Positions 8,814-17,152 of a stretch of DNA of 64,000 nucleotides are shown in pieces. Origin of the DNA: Bacillota bacterium. GTDB taxonomy: Bacteria; Bacillota; Clostridia; Christensenellales; DTU072. Both the position numbers and the translations under genes were made by a program. The stretch is taken from the NCBI GenBank assembly GCA_023394875.1, contig JAEXAB010000004.1, forward strand, positions 186,001 through 250,000, written 5' to 3'. The notes under the pieces were generated by a model. It saw only the letters and a list, made by a program, of their open reading frames with translations. It had not been told where the DNA came from and searched no databases. Within the stretch, counting starts at the first letter, position 1, and each line of letters opens with the position of its first letter.

Positions 8814-10610
8814 ATGGGAGTAATTAATATACTTGAAAGCAAAGTTTACAATCAAATCTCCGCCGGCGAAGTGGTGGAAAATCCTTCTTCTATTGTCAAA
8901 GAATTGGTAGAAAACAGCATTGACGCGGGAGCTACTGCCATTGAAGTTGCCGTTTTGGACGGAGGAATTAAATCTATTATTGTTTCCGATAACGGTTGCG
9001 GTATGGATAAAGTTGACTTGCGCCTAAGCGTTATGCCGCATGCTACCAGTAAAATAAAAGTAGCAGCGGATCTTGATATGATATCCACTTTAGGTTTCCG
9101 CGGAGAGGCTTTGGCAAGTATAGCGGCAGTAAGTTCTGTGGAAATTAAGTCAAGTAATAACGGTAAAGCCAATTTATTAATAGTTAAAGGCAATGAAGTT
9201 ATCAAAGAAGAAGAAACGACTTTGAACATCGGTACGGTTATAAAAATCACTTCCTTATTTTTTAATACTCCGGCTAGATTTAAGTTTCTTAAAGCGCCCA
9301 AAACCGAAGAAAGCTTGATAACCAGACAGCTTTTGGAGATTATTTTTGCCAATCCCGATATCTCTTTTAAGTACGTTGCCGATGGAGAAATAATATTCCA
9401 AACCGAAGGGGGCGGCTTAAAAGATGCGCTATATTCGGTCTACAGTAGTGAAATTGCCGAAAATATGCTGCCGATTTCCGGAGAGAATAAAGGTTACCGC
9501 ATAGAAGGCTATACCGCAAGACCGGCTACTGAAGCTATAAAGAACAACAGAAGACACCAAATAATTATTATTAACGGCAGAAGCATATCGGATCAGACAA
9601 TCTCCGCCGTTGTTCAGAACGCATATTCGGACAAGCTAATGAAAAGGACTTTTCCTTCCTTTATATTGGATATAATAGCGCCGTTTGATACTGTTGACGT
9701 AAATGTACACCCAAACAAAAAGGAAGTGCGTTTTGCCGAGCCGAAAATAATTCACGGACTTATTTATCATGCAGTTGCCAACGCCATAAACGCCGACGAA
9801 AACGCAAAAATACAGGAAATAATAAATAACCTAACGCAAAGCGAAAATACGGTAAAAGAAACGGTTAAAGAGAAAGAAATACTTTTTGCCCTTCCTCAAG
9901 AAAGTGAAGAGACTGTAAATTATAATTACGTACCGCAAAAAGGTTTAGAAATAAAAGAGGAGATAAAAACCGAAAAAATAGTCAAATTTTCGGACATTAT
10001 TACTGATATACCCGTCAGCGAGAAAGTTTTTGAGGAAGAAAAACCAATTTACCGCATAATAGGACAGTTATTTGACACTTATTTGCTGATTGAATTTTCT
10101 GACAAAATGTTTATTATAGACCAGCATGCTGTTCATGAAAAAATTCTTTATAACCGCATTATGGACAGTTACGAAAAAAGCGCGCAATCCCAAGACCTTT
10201 TGATTCCTTACGAAATTGATATGGACGTTGAAGACATCGAATACCTAAAACAAAACGTAAATCACCTAAAAAAGATAGGTTTTGATTTGGTTTTTGGTAA
10301 AAACGGAATAATAATAAATAGCATTCCCGCAATTTTGATGAATCTTGACATACCCGAATTTTTCAATGATTTTATAACAGAAAAATCAAATAATAGCGGT
10401 GTGGAAAGTAACTCCTTGAGGTCAAAAATTGCCACAATGGCTTGCAAAAGCGCCATTAAGGGCGGCGATAAGTTAACGGATAGCCAAATTCGTTTTGTTC
10501 TGGATTATTTCTTAGAAAATAATTTACCTATGCAGTGTCCGCACGGCAGACCGACTATAAGCGTATTGACAAAGTCCCAGATAGAAAAAATGTTTAAGAG
10601 GATAGTATAA
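8814..10610 (+). CDS. mutL: DNA mismatch repair protein MutL
   Basis: GHKL ATPase that relays mismatch recognition. The N-terminal ATPase motifs ENSIDAGAT (33-41), DNGCGM (59-64) and GFRGEAL (94-100) are intact. The C-terminal domain carries the nicking-endonuclease type motif DQHAVHE at 436-442, but residue 447, where the family motif DQHA-x2-E-x4-E has its last Glu, is Asn. The other endonuclease elements (ACKSAIKGGD and CPHGRP) are present. A strong SD (aggggg) precedes the ATG, 7 bases after the mutS stop. Probably still an endonuclease, since the first Glu is kept. Confidence 0.95.
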   Translation: MGVINILESKVYNQISAGEVVENPSSIVKELVENSIDAGATAIEVAVLDGGIKSIIVSDNGCGMDKVDLRLSVMPHATSKIKVAADLDMISTLGFRGEALASIAAVSSVEIKSSNNGKANLLIVKGNEVIKEEETTLNIGTVIKITSLFFNTPARFKFLKAPKTEESLITRQLLEIIFANPDISFKYVADGEIIFQTEGGGLKDALYSVYSSEIAENMLPISGENKGYRIEGYTARPATEAIKNNRRHQIIIINGRSISDQTISAVVQNAYSDKLMKRTFPSFILDIIAPFDTVDVNVHPNKKEVRFAEPKIIHGLIYHAVANAINADENAKIQEIINNLTQSENTVKETVKEKEILFALPQESEETVNYNYVPQKGLEIKEEIKTEKIVKFSDIITDIPVSEKVFEEEKPIYRIIGQLFDTYLLIEFSDKMFIIDQHAVHEKILYNRIMDSYEKSAQSQDLLIPYEIDMDVEDIEYLKQNVNHLKKIGFDLVFGKNGIIINSIPAILMNLDIPEFFNDFITEKSNNSGVESNSLRSKIATMACKSAIKGGDKLTDSQIRFVLDYFLENNLPMQCPHGRPTISVLTKSQIEKMFKRIV

Positions 10611-11519
10611 ATGCTGATAATAGGCGGGGCTACAGCTACAGGAAAAAGCGGTATTGCGTTGCAGGTTGCCAAAGAGATTAACGGCGAGATAATAAGCGCG
10701 GACAGCATGCAGATATATAAATATATGGATATAGGCACCGCCAAAATAACAATGGAAGAAAGGCAGGGCATCGTTCATCACCTTATCGATATCGTAGAAC
10801 CTGAGGAAAATTTCAGCGTGGCGCAATTTTGCAGCATTGCCCGAGAGAAAATAATCGATATAAAATCAAGAAACAAAGTGCCAATAATTGCCGGCGGAAC
10901 AGGCTTATATATAAATACACTTATTTATGAATATAAACTATCAAATCAGGATTTGGAATTACGTGACAGCTTAAAAAAAGAGCTGGAAACAGTGGGCAAA
11001 GAAGAAATGTATAAAAAATTAAGCGCGGTAGACCCTGTATCGGCTTCAAAAATACATCAAAACAACGTAAAAAGAGTATTACGCGCTTTGGAAGTGTATT
11101 TATCCAGCGGTCAATCCTTAGGAGAAAAAGACGACAAGAAAGAGACTATACCCCATATGATGTATGCTTTAAGCTTGGATAGGGATAAATTGTATCAAAA
11201 AATAAACGACAGAGTCGATAAAATGTTCCAGACGGGACTTGTTGAAGAATTAGAGTACTTAGTAAACGAAAAGAAGCTAAATTTCGATATGCAAAGTATG
11301 CAGGCAATAGGATACAAAGAATTCAAAAATTACTTTACCGATATAGAAAGTATGGAAGAAATAAAAAACAATATCAAACAACACACAAGGAATTACGCCA
11401 AAAGACAAATAACCTGGCTAAAAAGCATACCCACTTGCCAGTGGCTGAGAAACGAAGATAAACAGCAAATAATCGACAAAATTTGCATAGAGTATTCTAA
11501 ATATAAAGCTAATTTATAA
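10611..11519 (+). CDS. miaA: tRNA dimethylallyltransferase MiaA
   Basis: Transfers the dimethylallyl group from DMAPP to N6 of A37 in tRNA, making the substrate of MiaB. The P-loop GATATGKS is at the N-terminus (about residues 6-13), followed by SADSMQIYKYMDIGTAK with the catalytic Asp/Ser-Gln region. GGTGLYIN and the C-terminal KRQITWLK signature are also present. The ATG follows the mutL stop directly, with an AAGAGGAT SD inside mutL. The 302-residue length is typical. Confidence 0.96.
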   Translation: MLIIGGATATGKSGIALQVAKEINGEIISADSMQIYKYMDIGTAKITMEERQGIVHHLIDIVEPEENFSVAQFCSIAREKIIDIKSRNKVPIIAGGTGLYINTLIYEYKLSNQDLELRDSLKKELETVGKEEMYKKLSAVDPVSASKIHQNNVKRVLRALEVYLSSGQSLGEKDDKKETIPHMMYALSLDRDKLYQKINDRVDKMFQTGLVEELEYLVNEKKLNFDMQSMQAIGYKEFKNYFTDIESMEEIKNNIKQHTRNYAKRQITWLKSIPTCQWLRNEDKQQIIDKICIEYSKYKANL

Positions 11520-11534
11520 TTATAGGTGTATAAA

Positions 11535-12764
11535 ATGGACAAATCAACAGCAAAGAAAATACTAAACGAATGCGAAAAAAAGGCAGCGGATGATTTCAGA
11601 ATATTAGAAGAAGTCGCATTATACAATCAAAGCAAAGTTCTCAATGCTTTCCGAAAAAACCGCGTCAGCAGCATGCATTTTCAAGGCACAAACGGTTATG
11701 GCTACAACGACAGCGGCAGAGAAACCCTATGCAAGGTTTTTAGCGATATAATGCACTGCGAAGACAGTATTGTTTCTCCCTTGATAGCTAACGGCACTCA
11801 TGCCTTAAATTTAGCTCTTTTTGGTCTTCTTAGGCCGAATGATTTATTATTAAGTATTTCGGGCAAGCCTTATGATACATTAGACGCAGTAATTAACGGA
11901 GAAAATAACGGTTCTTTGAAGGATTACGGCATAAAATACAGCAAGATTGAGTTAACCGACGAGGGAGAATTTGACTATACCGCAATAACAAAAGCGCTGG
12001 AAAACAAGCCGAAAGTGGTATTTATTCAACGTTCTAAGGGTTATTTATGGAGAGACGCCCTTACTATGGACAGAGTCTCCAATGGCATAAATCACGTAAA
12101 AAAAGTATATCCCGAAGCTATTATATTAGTTGATAATTGCTATGGAGAATTCGTGGAGAAAATAGAACCCACTGACGTAGGCGCGGACATAATCGTTGGC
12201 TCTTTAATAAAGAATCCAGGCGGCGGAATTGCCCCCACAGGCGGCTATATTTGCGGTAAAAAGTCACTAATAGAACAAATTTCTTACCGTTTAACCGTAC
12301 CGTCTATGGGTATGGAAGTCGGCTCTTACAGTAGCGGTTATCGACTGTTTTTCCAAGGGATATTCCTTGCTCCGTCAATTGTACTTAACGCATTGAAAGG
12401 TAACGTTTTGGCAGGATACGCATTCAAAACAATGGGATACAAAACCATGCCGGAGGCAGGAGAAATGCCGGCGGATATAATAAAATCCATAAAATTTAAT
12501 ACAAGTGAAGAGCTTATTACGTTTTGTCAGACAATACAAACCGTTTCTCCGATAGATAGTTATGTAACGCCCGAGCCTTGGGATATGCCTGGATACAGTA
12601 ATCCGGTAATAATGGCAGCAGGAACATTTGTTCAGGGCGCATCATTGGAGCTTACGGCAGACGGCACAATAAGAGATCCTTATATAGCTTATATGCAAGG
12701 CGGCTTAACGTACGAACATTGTAAACTAGCTTTATTAGAACTATTAGAAAAGCTTGCTAAATAG
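11535..12764 (+). CDS. Methionine gamma-lyase family / YnbB-type PLP enzyme
   Basis: Member of the family once named aluminium resistance protein, a Cys/Met-metabolism-type PLP fold. The likely Schiff-base lysine is in the SLIKNPGGG stretch (about residue 226 from the chosen start), and HFQGTNGYGYND near 50 is the family N-terminal signature. A substrate has not been firmly established for the family. I choose the ATG at 11535 with AGGTG 6 bases before it, over a GTG at 11526 that lies within that SD. It is the last gene of the miaB-miaA run and is followed by a perfect hairpin, so probably the operon end. The same neighbour is seen after miaA/hfq in other Firmicutes. Confidence 0.85.
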   Translation: MDKSTAKKILNECEKKAADDFRILEEVALYNQSKVLNAFRKNRVSSMHFQGTNGYGYNDSGRETLCKVFSDIMHCEDSIVSPLIANGTHALNLALFGLLRPNDLLLSISGKPYDTLDAVINGENNGSLKDYGIKYSKIELTDEGEFDYTAITKALENKPKVVFIQRSKGYLWRDALTMDRVSNGINHVKKVYPEAIILVDNCYGEFVEKIEPTDVGADIIVGSLIKNPGGGIAPTGGYICGKKSLIEQISYRLTVPSMGMEVGSYSSGYRLFFQGIFLAPSIVLNALKGNVLAGYAFKTMGYKTMPEAGEMPADIIKSIKFNTSEELITFCQTIQTVSPIDSYVTPEPWDMPGYSNPVIMAAGTFVQGASLELTADGTIRDPYIAYMQGGLTYEHCKLALLELLEKLAK

Positions 12765-12820
12765 AATACATTTTCAAAAATTAATCTAATTTAGAATAAT
12801 TGCCACTACTCCGAACGCTT

Positions 12821-12852
12821 TCTCTTCGCAAAATGTGTATTTTGCGAAGAGA
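12821..12852. terminator. Perfect 14-bp inverted repeat after the miaA/YnbB operon
   Basis: Arms 12821-12834 and 12839-12852 are exactly complementary with a GTGT loop. The following bases (tatagatgtttt) form only a weak T tract, so it is an imperfect Rho-independent terminator. It can also be read as 11-bp arms around a 6-bp centre, the layout of a Xer recombination site, and a Xer-type recombinase lies 250 bases downstream. Confidence 0.5.
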
Positions 12853-12856
12853 TATA

Positions 12857-13066
12857 GATGTTTTAATTTTTGCTATCCGCTCTTCATTTTACTAACTTTG
12901 CAAAGGAAATTTTTTTCCGCTCAACATTTTTAGTACTCTGTTCTGTTATGTGGCTACTTAGTGATGTTTTTATTTTCGCTTCCGCTCTTCATTTTACTAA
13001 CTTTGCAAAGGAATTTTTTTCCGCTCAATATTTTTAATACTCTGTTCTGTTATGGGGCTACTTAGT
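12857..13066. repeat. Two directly abutting ~105-bp tandem repeats
   Basis: Unit 1 covers 12857-12962 and unit 2 covers 12963-13066. They start alike at gatgtttt and end alike at ggctacttagt. By eye about eight differences separate them, including single-base indels. Each holds the 10-bp palindrome CTTTGCAAAG (12896-12905 and 13001-13010), a CCGCTCTTC and CCGCTCAA pair and a long T run. No start codon with a plausible frame covers them. They fill most of the 339-base gap 12765-13103 and end just before the recombinase promoter. Confidence 0.85.
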
Positions 13067-13067
13067 A

Positions 13068-13096
13068 TGGACAATATCCTGTGTGTGTGATAAAAT
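13068..13096 (+). promoter_or_regulatory. Putative promoter of the tyrosine recombinase gene
   Basis: TGGACA (13068-13073), a 17-base spacer and TAAAAT (13091-13096). Seven bases then lead to the ATG at 13104 and there is no SD, so the start site would fall at or next to the start codon. The -35 begins two bases after the second tandem repeat unit. Confidence 0.55.
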
Positions 13097-13103
13097 ATTA
13101 TAG

Positions 13104-14168
13104 ATGAATTACTCTCAAGAAAGAAATCAAAAATATACCAATAAGCTTCGTACTGAATTACTCCCTGCGCTCCCTGAATTTTGCAAGGAGTTTATTGTGG
13201 GTATTTCTATGAAAACCACCGTGCTTACCCGCTATAATTACGCATCTGACCTTAAGACTTTTTTTAACTTCTGCGTATCGGAAGGCGGTAAATTCTTTGG
13301 TATGAACGTAAAAGATATTACTTTGAAAGACTTAGACACTCTAAAAGCGGTAGATTTTGAAGCGTATCTTGACTATTTGTCCCATTATCAGACAGAAAAT
13401 AAAACGTTACAGAACAAAGAAAGCGCAAAGGCAAGGAAGTTTTGCGCGCTCAGAGCGTTATTTCGGTATCTGTATACTCACGATCTTATTACACAAAACG
13501 CCACCGAAAAGGTTTCTATGCCAAAAATTCGTGAAAAAACCATTTTAAGGCTTGATGATGAGGAAGTTATCGAAGTTTTTGACAATTTTGAGTCCGAAAA
13601 CCTCTTTAATTCCGAAAATATGAACAGCTATAACAATAATAATACCAAAATAAGAGACATTGCCATTATTACTCTGCTGCTTACTACCGGCATAAGAGTA
13701 AGCGAGCTTGTGGGCATAAATATGTCCGATATTGATTTGGAAAACAAGAAGTTTTCGGTAATAAGAAAGGGCGAAAAGGAAAGTATTCTTTATTTTGCCG
13801 ACGAAACAGCCGAAGCTATCGATAATTATATTCTTTTCCGCGAAAATTACTTAAAAAAGAAAAAAATTGACGTTAAAAGTGTTGCTCCCCTGTTTCTTTC
13901 TTTACAAAACAAAAGAATAAGCGTCCGCGCGGTGGAAAATATCGTTAAAAAGTACACAAAGCCAGTCGCTCCCCTCAAAAATATCAGTCCGCATAAATTA
14001 CGCAGCACCTACGGAACGGCTCTTTACCGCTCCACAAAGGATATTTACGTTGTTGCCGAAGTGTTAGGACATAAAGACATAAACACCACCAAAAAGCATT
14101 ATGCGGCGCTTGACGAGGACATAAAAAAGAGCGCATCGGAAACAAAATTGTATAAGAAAGACGAATAA
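13104..14168 (+). CDS. XerS-like solitary tyrosine recombinase
   Basis: Site-specific recombinase of the phage-integrase superfamily. The N-terminal core-binding SAM-like domain covers about residues 20-135 and the catalytic domain about 150-345. All catalytic residues are visible: R198 (TGIRVSEL), K222 (RKGEKE), H297-x-x-R300 (HKLR), H323 (LGHKD) and Tyr333 (KHYAAL). The 354-residue length and the N-terminal extension are closer to the single-recombinase XerS type of streptococci than to ~300-residue XerC/XerD. It stands alone with no phage genes, so a chromosome or repeat-resolving role is as likely as a mobile one. Nothing shows its target site. Confidence 0.85.
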   Translation: MNYSQERNQKYTNKLRTELLPALPEFCKEFIVGISMKTTVLTRYNYASDLKTFFNFCVSEGGKFFGMNVKDITLKDLDTLKAVDFEAYLDYLSHYQTENKTLQNKESAKARKFCALRALFRYLYTHDLITQNATEKVSMPKIREKTILRLDDEEVIEVFDNFESENLFNSENMNSYNNNNTKIRDIAIITLLLTTGIRVSELVGINMSDIDLENKKFSVIRKGEKESILYFADETAEAIDNYILFRENYLKKKKIDVKSVAPLFLSLQNKRISVRAVENIVKKYTKPVAPLKNISPHKLRSTYGTALYRSTKDIYVVAEVLGHKDINTTKKHYAALDEDIKKSASETKLYKKDE

Positions 14169-14286
14169 TGTCGTTTTTATTGGCTATTTGTTATAATTAC
14201 TCTAAAAATATCCTTTTATGATAATTTTTTATTTCAAATTATTTGCTAATATGTAATTATATTTACATTTTCGACACCATTCGCAG

Positions 14287-14315
14287 TTGACTTTGCATTG
14301 CGCGCGTTATATAAT
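14287..14315 (+). promoter_or_regulatory. Sigma-A promoter of the PadR-like membrane regulator
   Basis: TTGACT (14287-14292), a 17-base spacer and TATAAT (14310-14315), followed about 15 bases later by a GGGAGA SD and the ATG at 14342. The region 14169-14286 before it is AT-rich and shows no gene. Confidence 0.75.
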
Positions 14316-14341
14316 TAAATAAAAACCTGGGAGAAAGCTAT

Positions 14342-15631
14342 ATGGACACCGTTAATACCGATATGTTGAGAGGCAGAGTCGATATTATTGTACTTAACGC
14401 GTTAAGCGAAAAAGACGGGTACGGTTATGATATTCTAAATTATATCCATACCAAAACCGAAGGTCACTACGAAATGAAGCAATCTTCTGTTTACAGTGTA
14501 CTAAAACGACTGGAAAAATTAGGATATATATCCTCTTACGCCGGCGGTGAAGAAACAAACGGCGCAAAAAGGCGCTATTATACCCTTAGCGACCAAGGTA
14601 GACAAGTTTTAGAAAATGAAAAGAAAGAATGGAGCTACACCAGAACGCTACTAAATAATCTTGTTTCCAGCGATGATTTTGACTTAAAAAACGACGCTCC
14701 TCCTTTCAAACCCTCAGATTTGCGCCCGCTTACCAAGAGAATTGGAGTAAATCAGGCAAACGAAGATACTGACAGTACAGAGGAAGTGGAAGACAGCGCG
14801 CCAATAACCCCTCCAGAGGTAAAAATTCCCGAACAAATACCCAAACCTAAAGTAAATGACGGTATAATAAGCAGAATTCTGTCCACAACGTCGGAGCCGT
14901 CCAAAATAAGTTCGCAAAACAGTATTATAGACGATATTGATAATTCGGATAATACGGAAAAGAATACTTACGACAAGGTTCATACCCAAAGCACCCTTGA
15001 CAAGGTATTCCAAAAAAACACCGAAAGGCAGAATGTAAATCAATATAAAGACGTTTTAAGCAGTATTTTTAGCAGCGAAAGCAAAAAAGAAACGGTCAAA
15101 AGCGAAAAGTTCGAAGATATCGACTGTAAATACATATATGATTTGAAAGCGGTTTTGAAAAACGAAGGTTACCGCCTAAAGGAATACTCACCTACCGCCA
15201 ATAAGAGCGTTATTAAGTACGTACAATCCAACAAACTTATACGTGACAGCGTATTTTTGAGTTTCCTTTTCTACATTGTTACAATATTAGTGCTGTTTTT
15301 AGCGCGAAACGCCTTTGAAATATCCAAAAACACCCTGTTTGTAGTGGGTGGAATTGGTATCATTATGCCGATTGCAGCGCTGATTAATTTTTATCAGAAT
15401 CCTGCTAAAAAGAAAAAAGACGTAATAAATATAAAATTAATACTGAACGTATGTATAATTATATATTTGGCGTCTTTTATGATAAATCTTATTATTTCTT
15501 TGATTTTACCTAACGGTTATAGCCTTAACAGCTTGCATATATATGCCCCTTGCTTTGTACTGCTGACCGTACCATTCTTCGGCATTGTTTTTGCCGCGCT
15601 GTACAAATCCGGTAAATATCATTTAAGTTAG
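14342..15631 (+). CDS. PadR-type winged helix regulator with C-terminal membrane domain
   Basis: Residues 8-110 are a PadR winged helix: LRGRVDIIVLNAL at the start, then the EMKQSSVYSVLKRLEKLGYI recognition helix and a wing at KRRYYTLSDQG. Residues about 112-255 are hydrophilic, low-complexity and rich in Ser, Asp and Glu. Residues 256-300 form a small domain, and four hydrophobic helices follow at about 303-322, 332-350, 364-389 and 401-420. PadR proteins usually end soon after a dimerisation helix, so this is a membrane-tethered variant. It has its own promoter and SD and overlaps the convergent VTT gene by 4 bases. Its ligand and targets are unknown. Confidence 0.85.
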   Translation: MDTVNTDMLRGRVDIIVLNALSEKDGYGYDILNYIHTKTEGHYEMKQSSVYSVLKRLEKLGYISSYAGGEETNGAKRRYYTLSDQGRQVLENEKKEWSYTRTLLNNLVSSDDFDLKNDAPPFKPSDLRPLTKRIGVNQANEDTDSTEEVEDSAPITPPEVKIPEQIPKPKVNDGIISRILSTTSEPSKISSQNSIIDDIDNSDNTEKNTYDKVHTQSTLDKVFQKNTERQNVNQYKDVLSSIFSSESKKETVKSEKFEDIDCKYIYDLKAVLKNEGYRLKEYSPTANKSVIKYVQSNKLIRDSVFLSFLFYIVTILVLFLARNAFEISKNTLFVVGGIGIIMPIAALINFYQNPAKKKKDVINIKLILNVCIIIYLASFMINLIISLILPNGYSLNSLHIYAPCFVLLTVPFFGIVFAALYKSGKYHLS

Positions 15632-16710
15632 AATTTCAGTTCTTTATCTTCTTTGTTGAGTATTTTGTCGGACTCTGTTTTCGCTTCGGCAAGTTTTACT
15701 TCCCTGCTCATGGCTAAAGTCTGCAATTTTTCGTTGTACTCTTCAAACAATTGTTTATCGGTTTTCTGTTCGGGCACTGCAACAACAGTGGGCGCCACTT
15801 TGATGCGGTAAATGGCGTTAACGTTCTTAATAATGGGCTTTCCGCGGATTTTAGAAATCATTTTTAGCATTGCGCTTTCCAACTTCTCGGCGTACTTCCA
15901 CATTAAAATAAATACTACCACGAAGAAAACGATAATAAGAATCCAAAGTGCGATTCCCCAACCGGCAAAAGGTATCGCCGTCAGATAGTCAATTAAAAAC
16001 ACCGTTGCAGCGACGTTTAGAGGTCTTGATATAAGCTGAATAATTATAAATGCGGGATAACTCATTGTGGTTAAGCCTGCTATCATGCAAAGTATATCGT
16101 CAGGAAAAACAGGGAAAATGAACATGTAAATTAGCATTGCTTTGTCTCTGCCCTTAACAAGTTCGGTATATTTTAGGAGCATTTCATCCCCTATTACCCA
16201 TTTAACCAGCTTAACGCCGAAAGTTCTGCCTAAGAAGAAAGCGAAAAGCGATCCAATCCATAGTCCGATACAGCTAAGTAAAAGACTTTCCCAGGTGCTG
16301 TACAATGCGGCGCCTGCGGCAGTAACTATGGTGGAAGGAATGGGAACGAAAGTAACCTGCAAGAACTGAACCAAGATAAACACCAGTTTTCCAGCCATGC
16401 CGTAACTGTTTATAATCGCGACAAGCTCTTCTGCGCTGTCAATCCTCTCCAAAATGCCCGACCTTATAACGGCTGTGGCTACCGCTAACAAAATTATGGC
16501 AAAATACACCAAAATAATGGTTATTTTATACATTCTTTCTTTTTTTAGGAAAACAGCAAGCATAAATAGTAAAAAAACCAAACCTAATACAGAAAAAATG
16601 ACTATTTGCAAGTAAAAAACGTACGTAGAATAGCAAATAATAGCGGCAACGGCAAGACCTATCGTACTAAGTAATGCAATAATCAGTTTTGATATCTGTT
16701 TTTTATCCAT
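15628..16710 (-). CDS. VTT/TVP38 (TMEM64, DedA-like) family membrane protein
   Basis: Polytopic membrane protein. Two or three helices lie in the first 90 residues. The VTT domain follows at about 110-280, with the family motif PIPSTIVTAAGAALYS and the PVFPDDILCMIAG segment, then a cytoplasmic tail of roughly 75 charged residues. Relatives act in membrane homeostasis or lipid scrambling; the exact role here is unknown. I choose the ATG at 16710, with GGGTG 7 bases before it, over a GTG at 16719. It overlaps the rnhA stop by 8 bases and is third in proC-rnhA-VTT. Confidence 0.85.
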   Translation of the reverse strand: MDKKQISKLIIALLSTIGLAVAAIICYSTYVFYLQIVIFSVLGLVFLLFMLAVFLKKERMYKITIILVYFAIILLAVATAVIRSGILERIDSAEELVAIINSYGMAGKLVFILVQFLQVTFVPIPSTIVTAAGAALYSTWESLLLSCIGLWIGSLFAFFLGRTFGVKLVKWVIGDEMLLKYTELVKGRDKAMLIYMFIFPVFPDDILCMIAGLTTMSYPAFIIIQLISRPLNVAATVFLIDYLTAIPFAGWGIALWILIIVFFVVVFILMWKYAEKLESAMLKMISKIRGKPIIKNVNAIYRIKVAPTVVAVPEQKTDKQLFEEYNEKLQTLAMSREVKLAEAKTESDKILNKEDKELKF

Positions 16711-17152
16711 CAATTTCACCCAACAATCTTATCTCTCTTTTGGCAAGTTCGTCACATCTATTATTGTATTCGTTGTCGCTGTGTCCTTTGACTTTGACAA
16801 AACTTACTTTATGTTTATCTAATTCTATCAAAAGCGCTTTCCATAAGTCAACGTTTTTAACGGCATCTTTTCCCGCTGTGCGCCATCCATCAATTTGCCA
16901 CTTCTTTATCCAACCTTTAATAAACGGATCCAAAGAATAAGCGCTGTCCGAATAAATGGTCACTTCGCAGCTCTCTTTAAGTTGCAACAAGGCATTTATT
17001 ATGGCAAAAAGCTCCATTCTGTTGTTTGTAGTAGACGGATAACCACCCGAAATTATCTTCTCTTTACCGTTATAAATAAGTATCGCCGCCCAGCCGCCCT
17101 TACCGGGGTTGTTACTGCATGCGCCGTCGGTATATATGTCTACGTGCTTCAT
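16703..17152 (-). CDS. rnhA: Ribonuclease HI
   Basis: Cleaves the RNA strand of RNA-DNA hybrids. The catalytic set is visible: D9 in YTDGACSNNPG, E47 in NNRMEL, D69 in YSDSAY, H124 in VKGHSDN and D134 in RCDELA. At 149 residues it is a bare catalytic domain without an N-terminal hybrid-binding module. Its ATG overlaps the proC stop by 4 bases, so the two are likely translationally coupled. Confidence 0.96.
   Translation of the reverse strand: MKHVDIYTDGACSNNPGKGGWAAILIYNGKEKIISGGYPSTTNNRMELFAIINALLQLKESCEVTIYSDSAYSLDPFIKGWIKKWQIDGWRTAGKDAVKNVDLWKALLIELDKHKVSFVKVKGHSDNEYNNRCDELAKREIRLLGEIDG

Noticed and set aside
8852..9352. 166-codon minus-strand frame inside mutL
   Set aside because: Shadow frame opposite the ATPase domain of mutL.
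12765..13103. CRISPR-like interpretation of the repeats
   Set aside because: Only two long abutting units, no spacers and no cas genes.
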